Positions 7,551 through 14,762 of a DNA stretch of 20,251 bases are shown one piece after another. The notes below the pieces were generated by a model. The model saw only the letters and a list, made by a program, of their open reading frames with translations. It made no database searches and was not told where the DNA came from. Where the stretch lies: NCBI GenBank assembly GCA_964403795.1, contig CAYOHP010000058.1, positions 16,582 to 36,832 on the forward strand. Direction: 5' to 3'. How positions within the stretch are numbered: position 1 is the stretch's first letter; every line of letters begins with the position of its first letter. The translations under genes were made by a program, and so were the position numbers. The stretch comes from CAYOHP01 sp964403795 [NCBI: uncultured bacterium] (GTDB lineage: Bacteria; Muiribacteriota; UBA6191; CAZXTJ01).

Positions 7551-8508
7551 GGGGGTGGGACTCCTCGTAGGCCTGGCGGAGGCGGGCCGCGGTCAGGTGG
7601 GTGTAGATCGCGGTGGTTCCCACGCTCCGATGTCCGAGGAGTTCCTGGACGCTGCGCAGGTCGGCGCCGGCATCGAGCAGATGGGTGGCGAAGGCGTGCC
7701 GGATCGAGTGGGGAGAGAAGCCGGACCGTCCCCCGGCGGCCAGGCACCAACGGCGGAACATGGCCCGGAGCGAGCGGGAAGCCAGCCGTCCCCCCTGGCG
7801 CCCCACGAAGAGCGCCGGCTCGCCCGGATCCGTCCAGCTCGGCCGGTCCTCCAGCCATGCGACCAGGGCCTGGCGGGCCCTGCGCCCCACCGGAACCGTC
7901 CGCTCCCGGTTCCCCTTGCCGAGGACGGTGAGCCGGTCCCGATCCGGGTCTACGTCGCCGAGGTCCAAAGCGAGCAGTTCGGCGGACCGCATCCCGGTGG
8001 TGTAGAGGAGTTCGAGGACCGCCCGGTCGCGGATCCCGGACGGGCCCTGGGAGGCGGCCTCGAGCAGGGCCCCGACGTCGGGCTCGGAGGGAACCGAGGG
8101 CAGGCGCCGCTCCGCCCGCGGGCTACGAAGCGGAAGGGCCGGGTCCCGGGCGATCCGCCCGGTCTCCTCGAGCCAGGCGAAGAAGGACCGGATCGGCGCC
8201 AGGGCCCGGGCCCGGGAGGCCGAAGCCAGGCCACGTCGACGGAGGTCCAGGAGGAGGTTCCTCAGGTCCTCGGAGGTGACCTCGGAGAGGCCGGGAACCG
8301 CTCCGTCGGCGGGGGACTCGGCGGTCTCGGCGGCCGATCCCGCGGCCAGATACCGGAGCAGCCTTCCCAGCTCCGCCCGGTAGGCCCGCAGGGTGTGGGG
8401 GGATCCGCCCGGAATCCGGATCCGCTCCTCGAGGAAGGCATCCACGAGCTCTCGCCAGGCGGCAGACACGGCTTCGCCCTGGACCGAAGACACGAGGGGC
8501 TCCTCCAT
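7543..8508 (-). CDS. xerC: Tyrosine recombinase XerC/XerD
   Basis: Xer recombinases resolve chromosome dimers at dif and, in some lineages, act in other site-specific recombination. The 321-residue protein has an N-terminal core-binding SAM-like domain (about 15-120, with SPHTLRAYRAELGRLLRYL) and a C-terminal catalytic domain with a complete active site: Arg174 (TGMRSAELL), Lys198 (LGKGNRER), His267 and Arg270 (HSIRHAFATH), His293 (LGHRS) and nucleophile Tyr302 (IYTH). Lys198 is the only lysine in the protein. I chose the ATG at 8508; the frame is open for almost 200 more codons, but that part crosses an AT-rich gap and shadows dprA. It leads the operon xerC-hslU-fliF-G-H-I-J. XerC rather than XerD or a phage integrase is inferred from the dprA/hslU neighbourhood. 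Confidence 0.93.
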   Translation of the reverse strand: MEEPLVSSVQGEAVSAAWRELVDAFLEERIRIPGGSPHTLRAYRAELGRLLRYLAAGSAAETAESPADGAVPGLSEVTSEDLRNLLLDLRRRGLASASRARALAPIRSFFAWLEETGRIARDPALPLRSPRAERRLPSVPSEPDVGALLEAASQGPSGIRDRAVLELLYTTGMRSAELLALDLGDVDPDRDRLTVLGKGNRERTVPVGRRARQALVAWLEDRPSWTDPGEPALFVGRQGGRLASRSLRAMFRRWCLAAGGRSGFSPHSIRHAFATHLLDAGADLRSVQELLGHRSVGTTAIYTHLTAARLRQAYEESHPHA

Positions 8509-8576
8509 ACTCGAAGACTCGATCCCCCAGCCCCCGTCGCGCTCCCCTTGCGGGGAACTCGGCCGAAGACCCCTCG

Positions 8577-8605
8577 AAAATACCAAACCCCTTCGTACAG
8601 GACAA
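8577..8605 (-). promoter_or_regulatory. Candidate sigma70-type promoter for xerC-fliJ operon
   Basis: Reading the minus strand, TTGTCC (8605-8600) and TATTTT (8582-8577) are separated by exactly 17 bp; each matches 4 of 6 consensus bases. They lie in the most AT-rich part of the whole window, about 70 bp before the xerC ATG, in the only sizeable gap before that operon. This is pattern evidence only. Confidence 0.45.
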
Positions 8606-8667
8606 ACTATTTTTGAAACAATTTTGTCGCGAAGACCCGGCTCGAGCCGCACCAGCATTGGACATGC

Positions 8668-8691
8668 AAAGCGCATGGCGCTTTCCATGCG
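8668..8691. repeat. Two overlapping, mutually exclusive inverted repeats
   Basis: AAAGCGC (8668-8674) and GCGCTTT (8678-8684) form a perfect 7-bp stem around ATG. CGCATGG (8672-8678) and CCATGCG (8685-8691) form another perfect 7-bp stem around CGCTTT. The two share bases, so only one can form at a time. They lie between dprA and xerC, upstream of the candidate xerC promoter. No T-run follows in the minus direction, so a simple terminator is unlikely; an operator or alternate RNA structure is possible. Confidence 0.5.
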
Positions 8692-8770
8692 AAAACACCA
8701 GCTCCCGAGCCGCGAACGGCTCCCGGTGCGTCCATCTGACCTCCCGTCGACATGCAAGAGAGCCGCCCCG

Positions 8771-9916
8771 TCATGGTCGGTCGGAGCCCTCCACCCCCCC
8801 GGGATCCGCTTCCCGGGCGGGAGCCCTGACCAGCGGAAGGTAATCGGGGCCGACCAGCCCGTCGTCCCCGAAGCGGAGCCAGCCGGCCTGCACCCAACCC
8901 CTGAGGTGGCGGGCACCGACCCGCTCCCCGAGCCTGGCCAAGAGGGCGTCCGGGGCCATCCGTCCCTCGGTCTCGAGGAGGCGCACCGCCCGGGGTCGCC
9001 GGGGCACCCGGCTCCGGACCTCCCCGGAGGCTGCGACCAGCTCGAAGGGGTGCCGGACCACCCGACAACCGGCCTCGGCCAGCGGGGCACCCGCCTCTCC
9101 TCCCGGCTGTCCCCCGGGGAGGCCCGCCAACCGCACCCGACAGCCCAGCTCCAAGGCCGCCTCGACCGCCAGCAGGGCGCCGGACCCGGCCCGCGCCTCG
9201 ACCAGGACCAGCTCGCGGGCCAGGCCGGCCAGGAGCCAGGCCCGGAGCTGGAAGGCGCCCCGCAGGTACCCGGTCCCGGGAGGGACCGCCGTCACCAGGA
9301 GGCCGCGACGGGCCAGGACCGCTCCTGCCCGGGCCCGGCCCGAGCCGGTCTCGACGGCCTCGGGCGGGTAGGGAGCCACCGCCACGGCGCCGCCGCGGCC
9401 AACCACGGCATCGGTGCCCGAGACGGCACCGGCGAGCGCCTCGTCCTCGATCCCGGCGCTCGCCCCGCACAGGACCGCCTCGCCGGAGGCCGCCAGGAGC
9501 CGTCCGGAGGACCTGGCGAAGGTCCGGGCAGGGCCTCCCGCCACCCGGGAGCCCACCAGGGCCACGCCCGGGCTCCCGAGGAGTTCCCGTCGTCCGCGCA
9601 CGAAGAGGCACGCCGGCGGGTCGGGCAGGTCGAGCAGGCGCAGAGGGAAGTCCGGATCCCCCGGGACCAGCACCTGCCAGCCGAGTCGGGCGCATCCGGC
9701 GAGGACCCGCCCGGGATCCCGGTCCCCGGCTCCGAGCCGCCGGCGGAGGCCGTCGGCCACATCATCGAGCTCCCCGGCCCGGGCGCCGCCCTCCCTCCAG
9801 AGGTCGAGTGCCGCTCCCAGGGCTTCCCGTACCCGGCGGCCACCCGGCCGGAACCGGAGCAACGCCAAGCCCAACCAGGCCTCCCGGGGAGGCCGGCGAA
9901 TCATGAGCGTACCCAC
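8771..9916 (-). CDS. dprA: Diverged DprA/Smf DNA-processing protein
   Basis: DprA protects incoming single-stranded DNA and loads RecA during transformation. The 381-residue protein has the family order: an N-terminal helical region with GDPDFPLRLLDLPDPPACLFVRG (86-108), a Rossmann-like core starting VALVGSR (118-124), and a C-terminal winged-helix-like domain (about 308-350). Several core signatures are weakened: the usual SGxARGIDxxAH appears as CGASAGIEDEALAGA, the FPxRNRIIAGLS stretch as FQLRAWLLAGLA, and EAxxxSGSLITAxxA as EARAGSGALLAVEAA. The fold is probably kept, but DNA binding may be altered. It contains no lysine and no asparagine. I used the GTG at 9916 (GAGG 7 bp upstream, 2 bp after the HEAT stop); an ATG at 9904 is the alternative. 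Transcription is probably shared with the HEAT-repeat gene. Confidence 0.85.
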   Translation of the reverse strand: MGTLMIRRPPREAWLGLALLRFRPGGRRVREALGAALDLWREGGARAGELDDVADGLRRRLGAGDRDPGRVLAGCARLGWQVLVPGDPDFPLRLLDLPDPPACLFVRGRRELLGSPGVALVGSRVAGGPARTFARSSGRLLAASGEAVLCGASAGIEDEALAGAVSGTDAVVGRGGAVAVAPYPPEAVETGSGRARAGAVLARRGLLVTAVPPGTGYLRGAFQLRAWLLAGLARELVLVEARAGSGALLAVEAALELGCRVRLAGLPGGQPGGEAGAPLAEAGCRVVRHPFELVAASGEVRSRVPRRPRAVRLLETEGRMAPDALLARLGERVGARHLRGWVQAGWLRFGDDGLVGPDYLPLVRAPAREADPGGVEGSDRP

Positions 9917-9918
9917 GG

Positions 9919-12249
9919 CTACGCCTCGAGCCCGGGCCCGGGGCCGCGCGGCGTGCCCCTCGTAAGGAGTTTCTGGGGCCAGTAGCCGACATTCTGGTCC
10001 CCTTCCCCGGCGGCCGTCTTCAGGTAGGGCACGGCCGCGCCCCCCATCCGCTCGAGGATCTCCGCCCCGGCCTTGCGGACCGCCACGTCCCGGTGGCCGA
10101 GGGCCTCGATCAGGTTGGGGAGGATCCTCGGCCCCTTGCTGGTCAGCATGTTGACGACCCGGGCCACGTCCTCCCGGGTCTCGGACATCGCCATCCCCCG
10201 AAGCAGCACCGGCAGGGCGTCGTCCCGGTCGATCTCGCCGAGCGCCAGCAGGGCCCGGGACCGGATCGGTCCGGTGGCCTGGGCTTCCACCACCCCGGCC
10301 AGGGTGACCACGGCCTCCCCGTGTTCCTGGTAGGAACCCAGCGCGGTGACCGCCGCCACCCGGACCTCGTGGGGCTCGGATTCGTCGAGGGCGGCCTTCC
10401 GGAGGGTCTCGAGAGCTGCCTCCACCCGCATCGAGCCCAGCACGAACAGGGCATTCGCCCTCGCCCCCGGCTCACCGTGGGCCGCGATCTCGAGGAGGTC
10501 GGGCACCACCCCGGGCCCCATCGCCTTGAAGACGCCCACCATCTTCGGGTGGATCTTGAAAGCCGGATCCCGCACCACCCCGATGAGCGCCCGGGAACTG
10601 CGCTGGTCCCCGATCTCGCCGAGCGCCAGGCAGGCGTACAGGCGAACCCACTCGTGGCCGTCCAAGAGCGCTGCGATCAGCGGCTCCACGGCCTCGGGAT
10701 CGCGCATCGCCCCTAGCGCCTTGGCGGCGTGGAGCCGCTGCTCGTCGGTCCCCTTCTTGAGCATCCGCACCATGTCGGGCAGCGCCTTCCGCCCGATCCG
10801 GCGCAGGGTCTTCACCACCCAGAAGGCCACGTCCTCGTGCTCGTCCTCGACCGCGTTCACCAGGCTCTCCACGGCCAGATCCGCGAGCAGGGCCAGCGAG
10901 GTCGAAGCGGCGTTGCGCACCGGCCACGAGGACGACGCCAGGGCCCGGATCAGCGGCTTCACGACCCGCTTCTCGGGCACCTCGGCCAAAGCCGTCGCCG
11001 CGAAGTACGCCACGTTGGAGTTCGAGTCCTGGAGTGCCTCCAGGAGCTTCTCGACCCCGGCGCTGCCCATCTTCCGGAAGACCGCGGTCACCCAGAAGCG
11101 CAGGTCCTCGTTGCCGGTGTCCATGGCCTGGGAGAGGCGCCCCAGGACCGCGGGTCCGCGCTCGGCCAGGGCGTCGGCGGCGACCTTGCGGATCGACCAG
11201 GTGGGATCCGCCAGGCACCGGAGCAGGGCCTCGTCGATCTTGGCGTCCGAGGGCAGCTCGCCCAGGCAGGTGGCGGCGAAGAACCGGAGGTCCCGATCGG
11301 GGTCCCCGATCAACTCCAGGAACACCGGCTCGGCCGCCGGTCCCAGCCCGGTCAGGTCGTCCTTGGCGTTCCAGGCGAAGGCCTCGCCGCGCTTGCGGAG
11401 GAAGAGCACCAGTGCCTTGACGCCCTTCTCGCCCATGCGGCAGAGGGCCGCCAGGAGCCAGCGGGTAGCCGGCCCCTCGGGCATCGCCAGGGCCTCCATC
11501 AGGGTCGGGATGGCGATCGGCCCGATCTCGGCCAGGGCGTCCGAGGCCCGCTTCCGGACGATCCAGGACTTGTCCGAGAGGTACCCCACCAGCACCTTCA
11601 CCACCCGGAGGTCGCCGGTTTCGCCCAGGGCCGCGGCCACCACGAACCGCAAGCGCCGGTTGCCGTTGCGCAGCGCCTGGAGCAGCACGTCCCGGCTCCG
11701 CTCGCCGAGCTTGCCCAGCGCCTTGGCCGCCCAGTACGAGCGATCCTCGTTCTCCCCTTCGAGGGCCGCCGAGAGGGCCGGGAAGGCACCCTCGCCGAAG
11801 GCCACCAGACCCTCGAAGGCGTGGAACCGGACCTGCCAGACCTCGTCGCCGAGGGCCTCGACCAGGGCGGGGATGGCGGCCGGGTCGCCGATCTCGCCCA
11901 TGGCGACCGCGGCGTGGGTGCGCATCGGCTTGGCGCCCCGTGCCAGCAGCCGGAGCAGGAGCGGGGTCGCCTCCCGCCCGATCCCGACCAGGGCCCGCAC
12001 CGCCCAGTAGCGCTGGTTCTCGTCGCCGGTCGAGAGCACCTTGCCGAGCCGCTCGAGCACCGGGGGACCGAGCCCGGCCAGGCGTTCGGCGGCGAACCGC
12101 CGGATGGTCCAGTCGCGGTCGCCCAGGGCGTCGATCGCCAGCTCGACCCCACCCGGTGACCGGGTGGAGAGCAGCCGGGAGAGCAGGGCCCGCTTCTCGT
12201 CAGGGGTCCCCGTGGTGAGGAGCGAGATCTCGGAGACGCTGATGTCCAT
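9919..12249 (-). CDS. Large HEAT-repeat protein
   Basis: The 776-residue protein is built from about two dozen HEAT/PBS-lyase-like helical repeats of roughly 30 residues, for example WTIRRFAAERLAGLGPPVL, AIPALVEALGDEVWQVRFHA and AVEPLIAALLDGHEWVRLYA. No signal peptide or membrane helix is seen, so it is probably cytoplasmic, and the solenoid should act as a binding scaffold; its partner is unknown. Tryptophans at 47/82, 138/173, 229/264, 351/386 and 442/477 form pairs 35 residues apart, and the pairs recur every 91 residues except for one extra 31-residue unit, showing a three-helical-repeat super-unit. The C-terminal third lacks this pattern. It starts at ATG 12249 with a weak ribosome site, follows the pilQ terminator-like hairpin, and is followed 2 bp later by dprA. 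Such proteins are often named only HEAT repeat domain-containing protein. Confidence 0.9.
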   Translation of the reverse strand: MDISVSEISLLTTGTPDEKRALLSRLLSTRSPGGVELAIDALGDRDWTIRRFAAERLAGLGPPVLERLGKVLSTGDENQRYWAVRALVGIGREATPLLLRLLARGAKPMRTHAAVAMGEIGDPAAIPALVEALGDEVWQVRFHAFEGLVAFGEGAFPALSAALEGENEDRSYWAAKALGKLGERSRDVLLQALRNGNRRLRFVVAAALGETGDLRVVKVLVGYLSDKSWIVRKRASDALAEIGPIAIPTLMEALAMPEGPATRWLLAALCRMGEKGVKALVLFLRKRGEAFAWNAKDDLTGLGPAAEPVFLELIGDPDRDLRFFAATCLGELPSDAKIDEALLRCLADPTWSIRKVAADALAERGPAVLGRLSQAMDTGNEDLRFWVTAVFRKMGSAGVEKLLEALQDSNSNVAYFAATALAEVPEKRVVKPLIRALASSSWPVRNAASTSLALLADLAVESLVNAVEDEHEDVAFWVVKTLRRIGRKALPDMVRMLKKGTDEQRLHAAKALGAMRDPEAVEPLIAALLDGHEWVRLYACLALGEIGDQRSSRALIGVVRDPAFKIHPKMVGVFKAMGPGVVPDLLEIAAHGEPGARANALFVLGSMRVEAALETLRKAALDESEPHEVRVAAVTALGSYQEHGEAVVTLAGVVEAQATGPIRSRALLALGEIDRDDALPVLLRGMAMSETREDVARVVNMLTSKGPRILPNLIEALGHRDVAVRKAGAEILERMGGAAVPYLKTAAGEGDQNVGYWPQKLLTRGTPRGPGPGLEA

Positions 12250-12270
12250 CGGTATCCGGGCCGGCGGCGC

Positions 12271-12300
12271 AGTCTATCCGGGCCCACCTCCGGAGCGCAA
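12271..12300 (-). promoter_or_regulatory. Candidate promoter for HEAT gene and dprA
   Basis: On the minus strand TTGCGC (12300-12295) and TAGACT (12276-12271) are spaced 18 bp apart, each with 4 of 6 consensus bases, giving a leader of about 15-20 bases before the HEAT ATG. It lies downstream of the pilQ hairpin, as expected if the HEAT gene begins a new transcription unit. Chance occurrence is possible. Confidence 0.3.
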
Positions 12301-12395
12301 ACCTCCCGACCCGGATGCTCCCCGGACCCCCGGGAGCCGGCCATCCCTCCCCTCGGGACCTCTGCCCCCGGTGAGCCGCCCCTCCCCCTGAATCC

Positions 12396-12423
12396 GACGA
12401 CCCGGGCCGGGGCCCGGGTCGTC
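12396..12423 (-). terminator. Strong GC-rich hairpin after pilQ
   Basis: GACGACCCGGGCC and GGCCCGGGTCGTC are perfect 13-bp inverted arms separated by 2 bases, beginning 18 bp beyond the pilQ stop. No T-run follows, so if it stops transcription it does so as a GC-rich stem alone or with Rho; it could also protect the mRNA 3' end. Confidence 0.6.
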
Positions 12424-12440
12424 CTCCTCGCTCCGGGCGC

Positions 12441-13907
12441 CTAGAACCCGAAGTCGTCGTCGTCGAAACCGAGGTCGTCGTCGCCCGGCTTGGGCTTGGG
12501 CTTGTCCCCGCCCCCGCCCGGCTTGGGCTTGTCGCCGCCCCCCGGTCCGCCCAGTGAGAGGTCGTCGTCGAACCCTCCCGGGTCCCCACCGCCGCCCCCG
12601 CCGCCCCCGACCTCGCCCACCCCGGGCAGGTTCTGCTTGATGACCCGGGGGGTCATCAGGATCACCAGCTCGGTGGTGTTGGGGCTCGACCGCTTCCTCT
12701 GGAAGAAGTGCTTGATCACCGGGATGTCAGAGAGGAAGGGGATCTTCTCCTCGGTCTGGTTGTCGCTCTCGGTGACCAGGCCCCCGATCAGGACCTCCTC
12801 GCCGTCCCGGACCTGCACGGTGGTCTTGGCGTTGGTCTTGTTGATGGTCGGGAAGTCGCTGGCCCGGAAAGTGGCGGTCGACTGCTCGACCGACACGTCC
12901 ATGGTGATGAAGCCGTCCTTGTTGATGCGGGGCTCCACGTCCAGCACGATGCCGGTCTCCTTCGACTCGGGACCCTGCGAGGGACCGCCCGAGAACACGA
13001 TCTCGTCGCCGATCCGGAGCTGGGCCTTGGCGCCGTTGACCGCCAGCACCCGGGGGCTGGCCAGGTTCCTGGCGATCGAGGCGGTCTCGAGGGCCCGGAA
13101 CACGGCATCGAAGAAGAAGTTGCCCCGGTAGAAGTCGCCGAACTTCAGGACCTCGGCGTCGTTGGCGGGGGCGTTCAGGAAGAAGTTCTGGTTGTTGTTG
13201 ATCCGGAACCGCTCGGTGAAGGCGAAGAACGGTCCCGAGCCGCCCTGTCCGGTGACGGTGCCATCGGCCTCGCCCTTGGTCCCCCACTCCCAGTTGAAGC
13301 CGATGTCCTTGAGCACATTGGTGGTGACCGAGACGATCTTCGAGTCGATCAGCACCTGCGGTACCGGCTTGTCGAGCTCCTTCTGGAGCTTGTCGACGCC
13401 GTCGATCAGGGCCTGGGTGCCGGAGACGATCAGCGAGTTGGTCCGCTCGTCGACCTCGATCTGCACGTTGCCCGACTTGGCGAGCGCCTTCTGGAGGATG
13501 TTCGCCATCTTCACCGCCGAGGCGTAGCGCAGCTGGAAGGTCTTCGACAGCGCCTGGTCGAACGCCGACTGCAGGGTGTCGGAGCGGGCGATGACCAGCA
13601 GGTCCTCCTTGCCCTCCTCAGGGAACCTGAGCTCGAGCTTGTTCAGCTTGGCGATGTACTCGAGCGCCTTCTTGGCGTTGACGTTCTTCAGGCTCACCGT
13701 GACCTTGCGCTTGGCCTCCTGGGGATCGACCAGGATGTTCACGTTGAGCTGGGTCGCCAGGATCTTCATGAGCGCCTGCAGCTCGGTCTCCTTGGCGTCG
13801 ACCTTGATGTCCTTGTCGAGCGGCCCGGCCGTCGCCACCGGCCCGAGAGCCAGCCACGCGGCCACGGCCAGGATCCCGATCCTGCCGAGAGCCCCGGAAT
13901 TACGCAT
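12441..13907 (-). CDS. pilQ: Type IV pilus secretin PilQ
   Basis: PilQ forms the outer-membrane channel for the pilus. The 488-residue precursor has a signal peptide (about 1-28, ending VATAG), an STN/N0-like domain (about 36-110, IKVDAKETELQALMKILATQLNVNILVD split over 34-61), one N1/NolW domain (about 123-178, LRYASAVKMANILQKAL and DERTNSLIVSG), and a secretin domain from about 183, with VLIDSKIVSV, RVLAVNGAKAQLRIGDEI, IPFLSDIPVIKHFF (389-402) and ELVILMTPRVI (413-423). There are no N-terminal AMIN domains, so it is shorter than proteobacterial PilQ (about 700). The last 60 residues are a Gly, Lys-Pro and Asp-rich tail ending DDDDFGF. I chose ATG 13907 because it starts the signal peptide and has AAGGAAAGG upstream; the frame is open to 14018. 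It is 321 bp downstream of pilP. Confidence 0.95.
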   Translation of the reverse strand: MRNSGALGRIGILAVAAWLALGPVATAGPLDKDIKVDAKETELQALMKILATQLNVNILVDPQEAKRKVTVSLKNVNAKKALEYIAKLNKLELRFPEEGKEDLLVIARSDTLQSAFDQALSKTFQLRYASAVKMANILQKALAKSGNVQIEVDERTNSLIVSGTQALIDGVDKLQKELDKPVPQVLIDSKIVSVTTNVLKDIGFNWEWGTKGEADGTVTGQGGSGPFFAFTERFRINNNQNFFLNAPANDAEVLKFGDFYRGNFFFDAVFRALETASIARNLASPRVLAVNGAKAQLRIGDEIVFSGGPSQGPESKETGIVLDVEPRINKDGFITMDVSVEQSTATFRASDFPTINKTNAKTTVQVRDGEEVLIGGLVTESDNQTEEKIPFLSDIPVIKHFFQRKRSSPNTTELVILMTPRVIKQNLPGVGEVGGGGGGGGDPGGFDDDLSLGGPGGGDKPKPGGGGDKPKPKPGDDDLGFDDDDFGF

Positions 13908-14228
13908 GGGCGTACCCTTTCCTTGATCGAGCTGCATGAGCGTCGAGGCGAGTCCCGAGGACACACCTGACCTCATCCTCCCTTCGGCGAGTCGGGTGCG
14001 ATTCCGTAGGGGTCGCATGCACCCTTCTCGGTGGGAAGGCGGGGAGCCGCGCCCCGTGCCGGGTCCCCGGGACCCGGAGGGCCGACCTTCCCCCGGGCCT
14101 CCTGCCGGGTCGGCCTCGGGCTCCGGTGCGGGAGGTCCGCGCCAGGCCCCTGGGTCGGCCCGACGCGACGAGGCCGGCCCTCCAGGGCCGGCCTCGTGCC
14201 TCGAGGTCCGCTGCGGACCCCGATGGGA
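13908..14228. other. 321-bp gap between pilP and pilQ
   Basis: No convincing gene or promoter is seen here. It contains a ribosome-binding stretch just before pilQ, a 9-bp inverted repeat with a 1-base centre (CCGGGTCCC/GGGACCCGG, 14059-14077), and a long hairpin close to the pilP stop. The gap is unusual because the other junctions in the pil cluster are 6-39 bp. It may hold a pilQ promoter too diverged for me to recognise. Confidence 0.6.
14168..14197 (-). terminator. Strong GC-rich hairpin after pilP
   Basis: ACGAGGCCGGCCCT and AGGGCCGGCCTCGT are perfect 14-bp inverted arms with a 2-base centre, starting 31 bp beyond the pilP stop. The design equals that after pilQ. No T-run follows. It may terminate, attenuate or set the mRNA level between pilP and pilQ. 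Confidence 0.55.
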
Positions 14229-14723
14229 TCAGAAGTCGTCGCCTCCGCCGCCTCCGCTGGCGTCATCCACGGAGACCGAGCCGTCGAAGGTCTCCTCCTC
14301 CATGCGGAAGGTGCGCCGCTGCTTGGTGTGGCCGTCGTACACGATCATCTTGTCGCTCTCGACTTCCACGACCTTGAAGCGCTTGTCGAAGTTCGACTCG
14401 TCGGCGCCTTCCCAGCCCTTGCCCACGATGTACTCGGCGCCCTTGTAGTCGATGACCGCCAGGTTGTCGTCGCCGGCCCCGATGATGGTCTGGATCTTCA
14501 GCACCAGGGGCGGGACCTGGGGGGCCGCCTGCACCTGGGGCTGGAAGGTCGTCTGGACCGGGGGAGGCGCCGGGGGCGGAGGCGGTGCGATCAGCACCAC
14601 GAAGGGATCGAGGGCCGGCTTGGCGTCCGGGTCGTACTCGGCCTGGGCCCGTACGCTCCCGGCCGCCAGGCCGAGGGCGAGGACCAGTCGGAACAGGGCC
14701 CGATGGCTCGTGGTTCGTGTCAT
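14229..14723 (-). CDS. pilP: PilP-like type IV pilus assembly protein
   Basis: PilP connects the inner-membrane PilN-PilO dimer to the secretin PilQ through its C-terminal beta domain. The 164-residue protein has a signal peptide (about 1-28, LFRLVLALGLAAGSVRAQA with an AxA-type site), a Pro-rich flexible linker (residues 46-70, runs of PPPPP and PPPV), and a beta domain at about 72-145 with the GAGDDNLAVIDYKGAEYIVGKG signature split over 81-103, typical of PilP. The tail is GGGGGDDF. PilP is normally a lipoprotein, but this protein has no cysteine at all, so it cannot be lipidated in the usual way; it is presumably secreted to the periplasm or kept by an uncleaved signal. It lies 39 bp after pilO, and 321 bp separates it from pilQ. 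Confidence 0.85.
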   Translation of the reverse strand: MTRTTSHRALFRLVLALGLAAGSVRAQAEYDPDAKPALDPFVVLIAPPPPPAPPPVQTTFQPQVQAAPQVPPLVLKIQTIIGAGDDNLAVIDYKGAEYIVGKGWEGADESNFDKRFKVVEVESDKMIVYDGHTKQRRTFRMEEETFDGSVSVDDASGGGGGDDF

Positions 14724-14762
14724 GGAGATCGTTCCTCCGGCTCGCTCGGTATCGGTATCGGT

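Noticed and set aside
7543-8508. Tyrosine recombinase as a mark of a phage or integrative element
   Set aside because: No attachment repeats, tRNA or phage genes are near; the dprA/hslU context fits a housekeeping XerC.
8509-9090. Long upstream extension of the xerC frame
   Set aside because: It runs through the AT-rich gap and antisense to the end of dprA, has no Xer-like sequence, and the ATG at 8508 gives the normal Xer length.
9919-12444. Several long open frames on the plus strand opposite the HEAT and pilQ genes
   Set aside because: They are shadows typical of GC-rich DNA: Arg, Ser and Pro runs with no domain, fully overlapped by well-supported genes on the minus strand.
12590-12615. 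Short CCG/CCCC-rich repeat as a possible microsatellite or array
   Set aside because: It simply encodes the poly-Gly tail of PilQ and has no spacer-repeat structure.
13908-14018. Extension of the pilQ frame upstream of 13907
   Set aside because: It would put 37 polar residues before a clear signal peptide; the ATG at 13907 has a good ribosome site.
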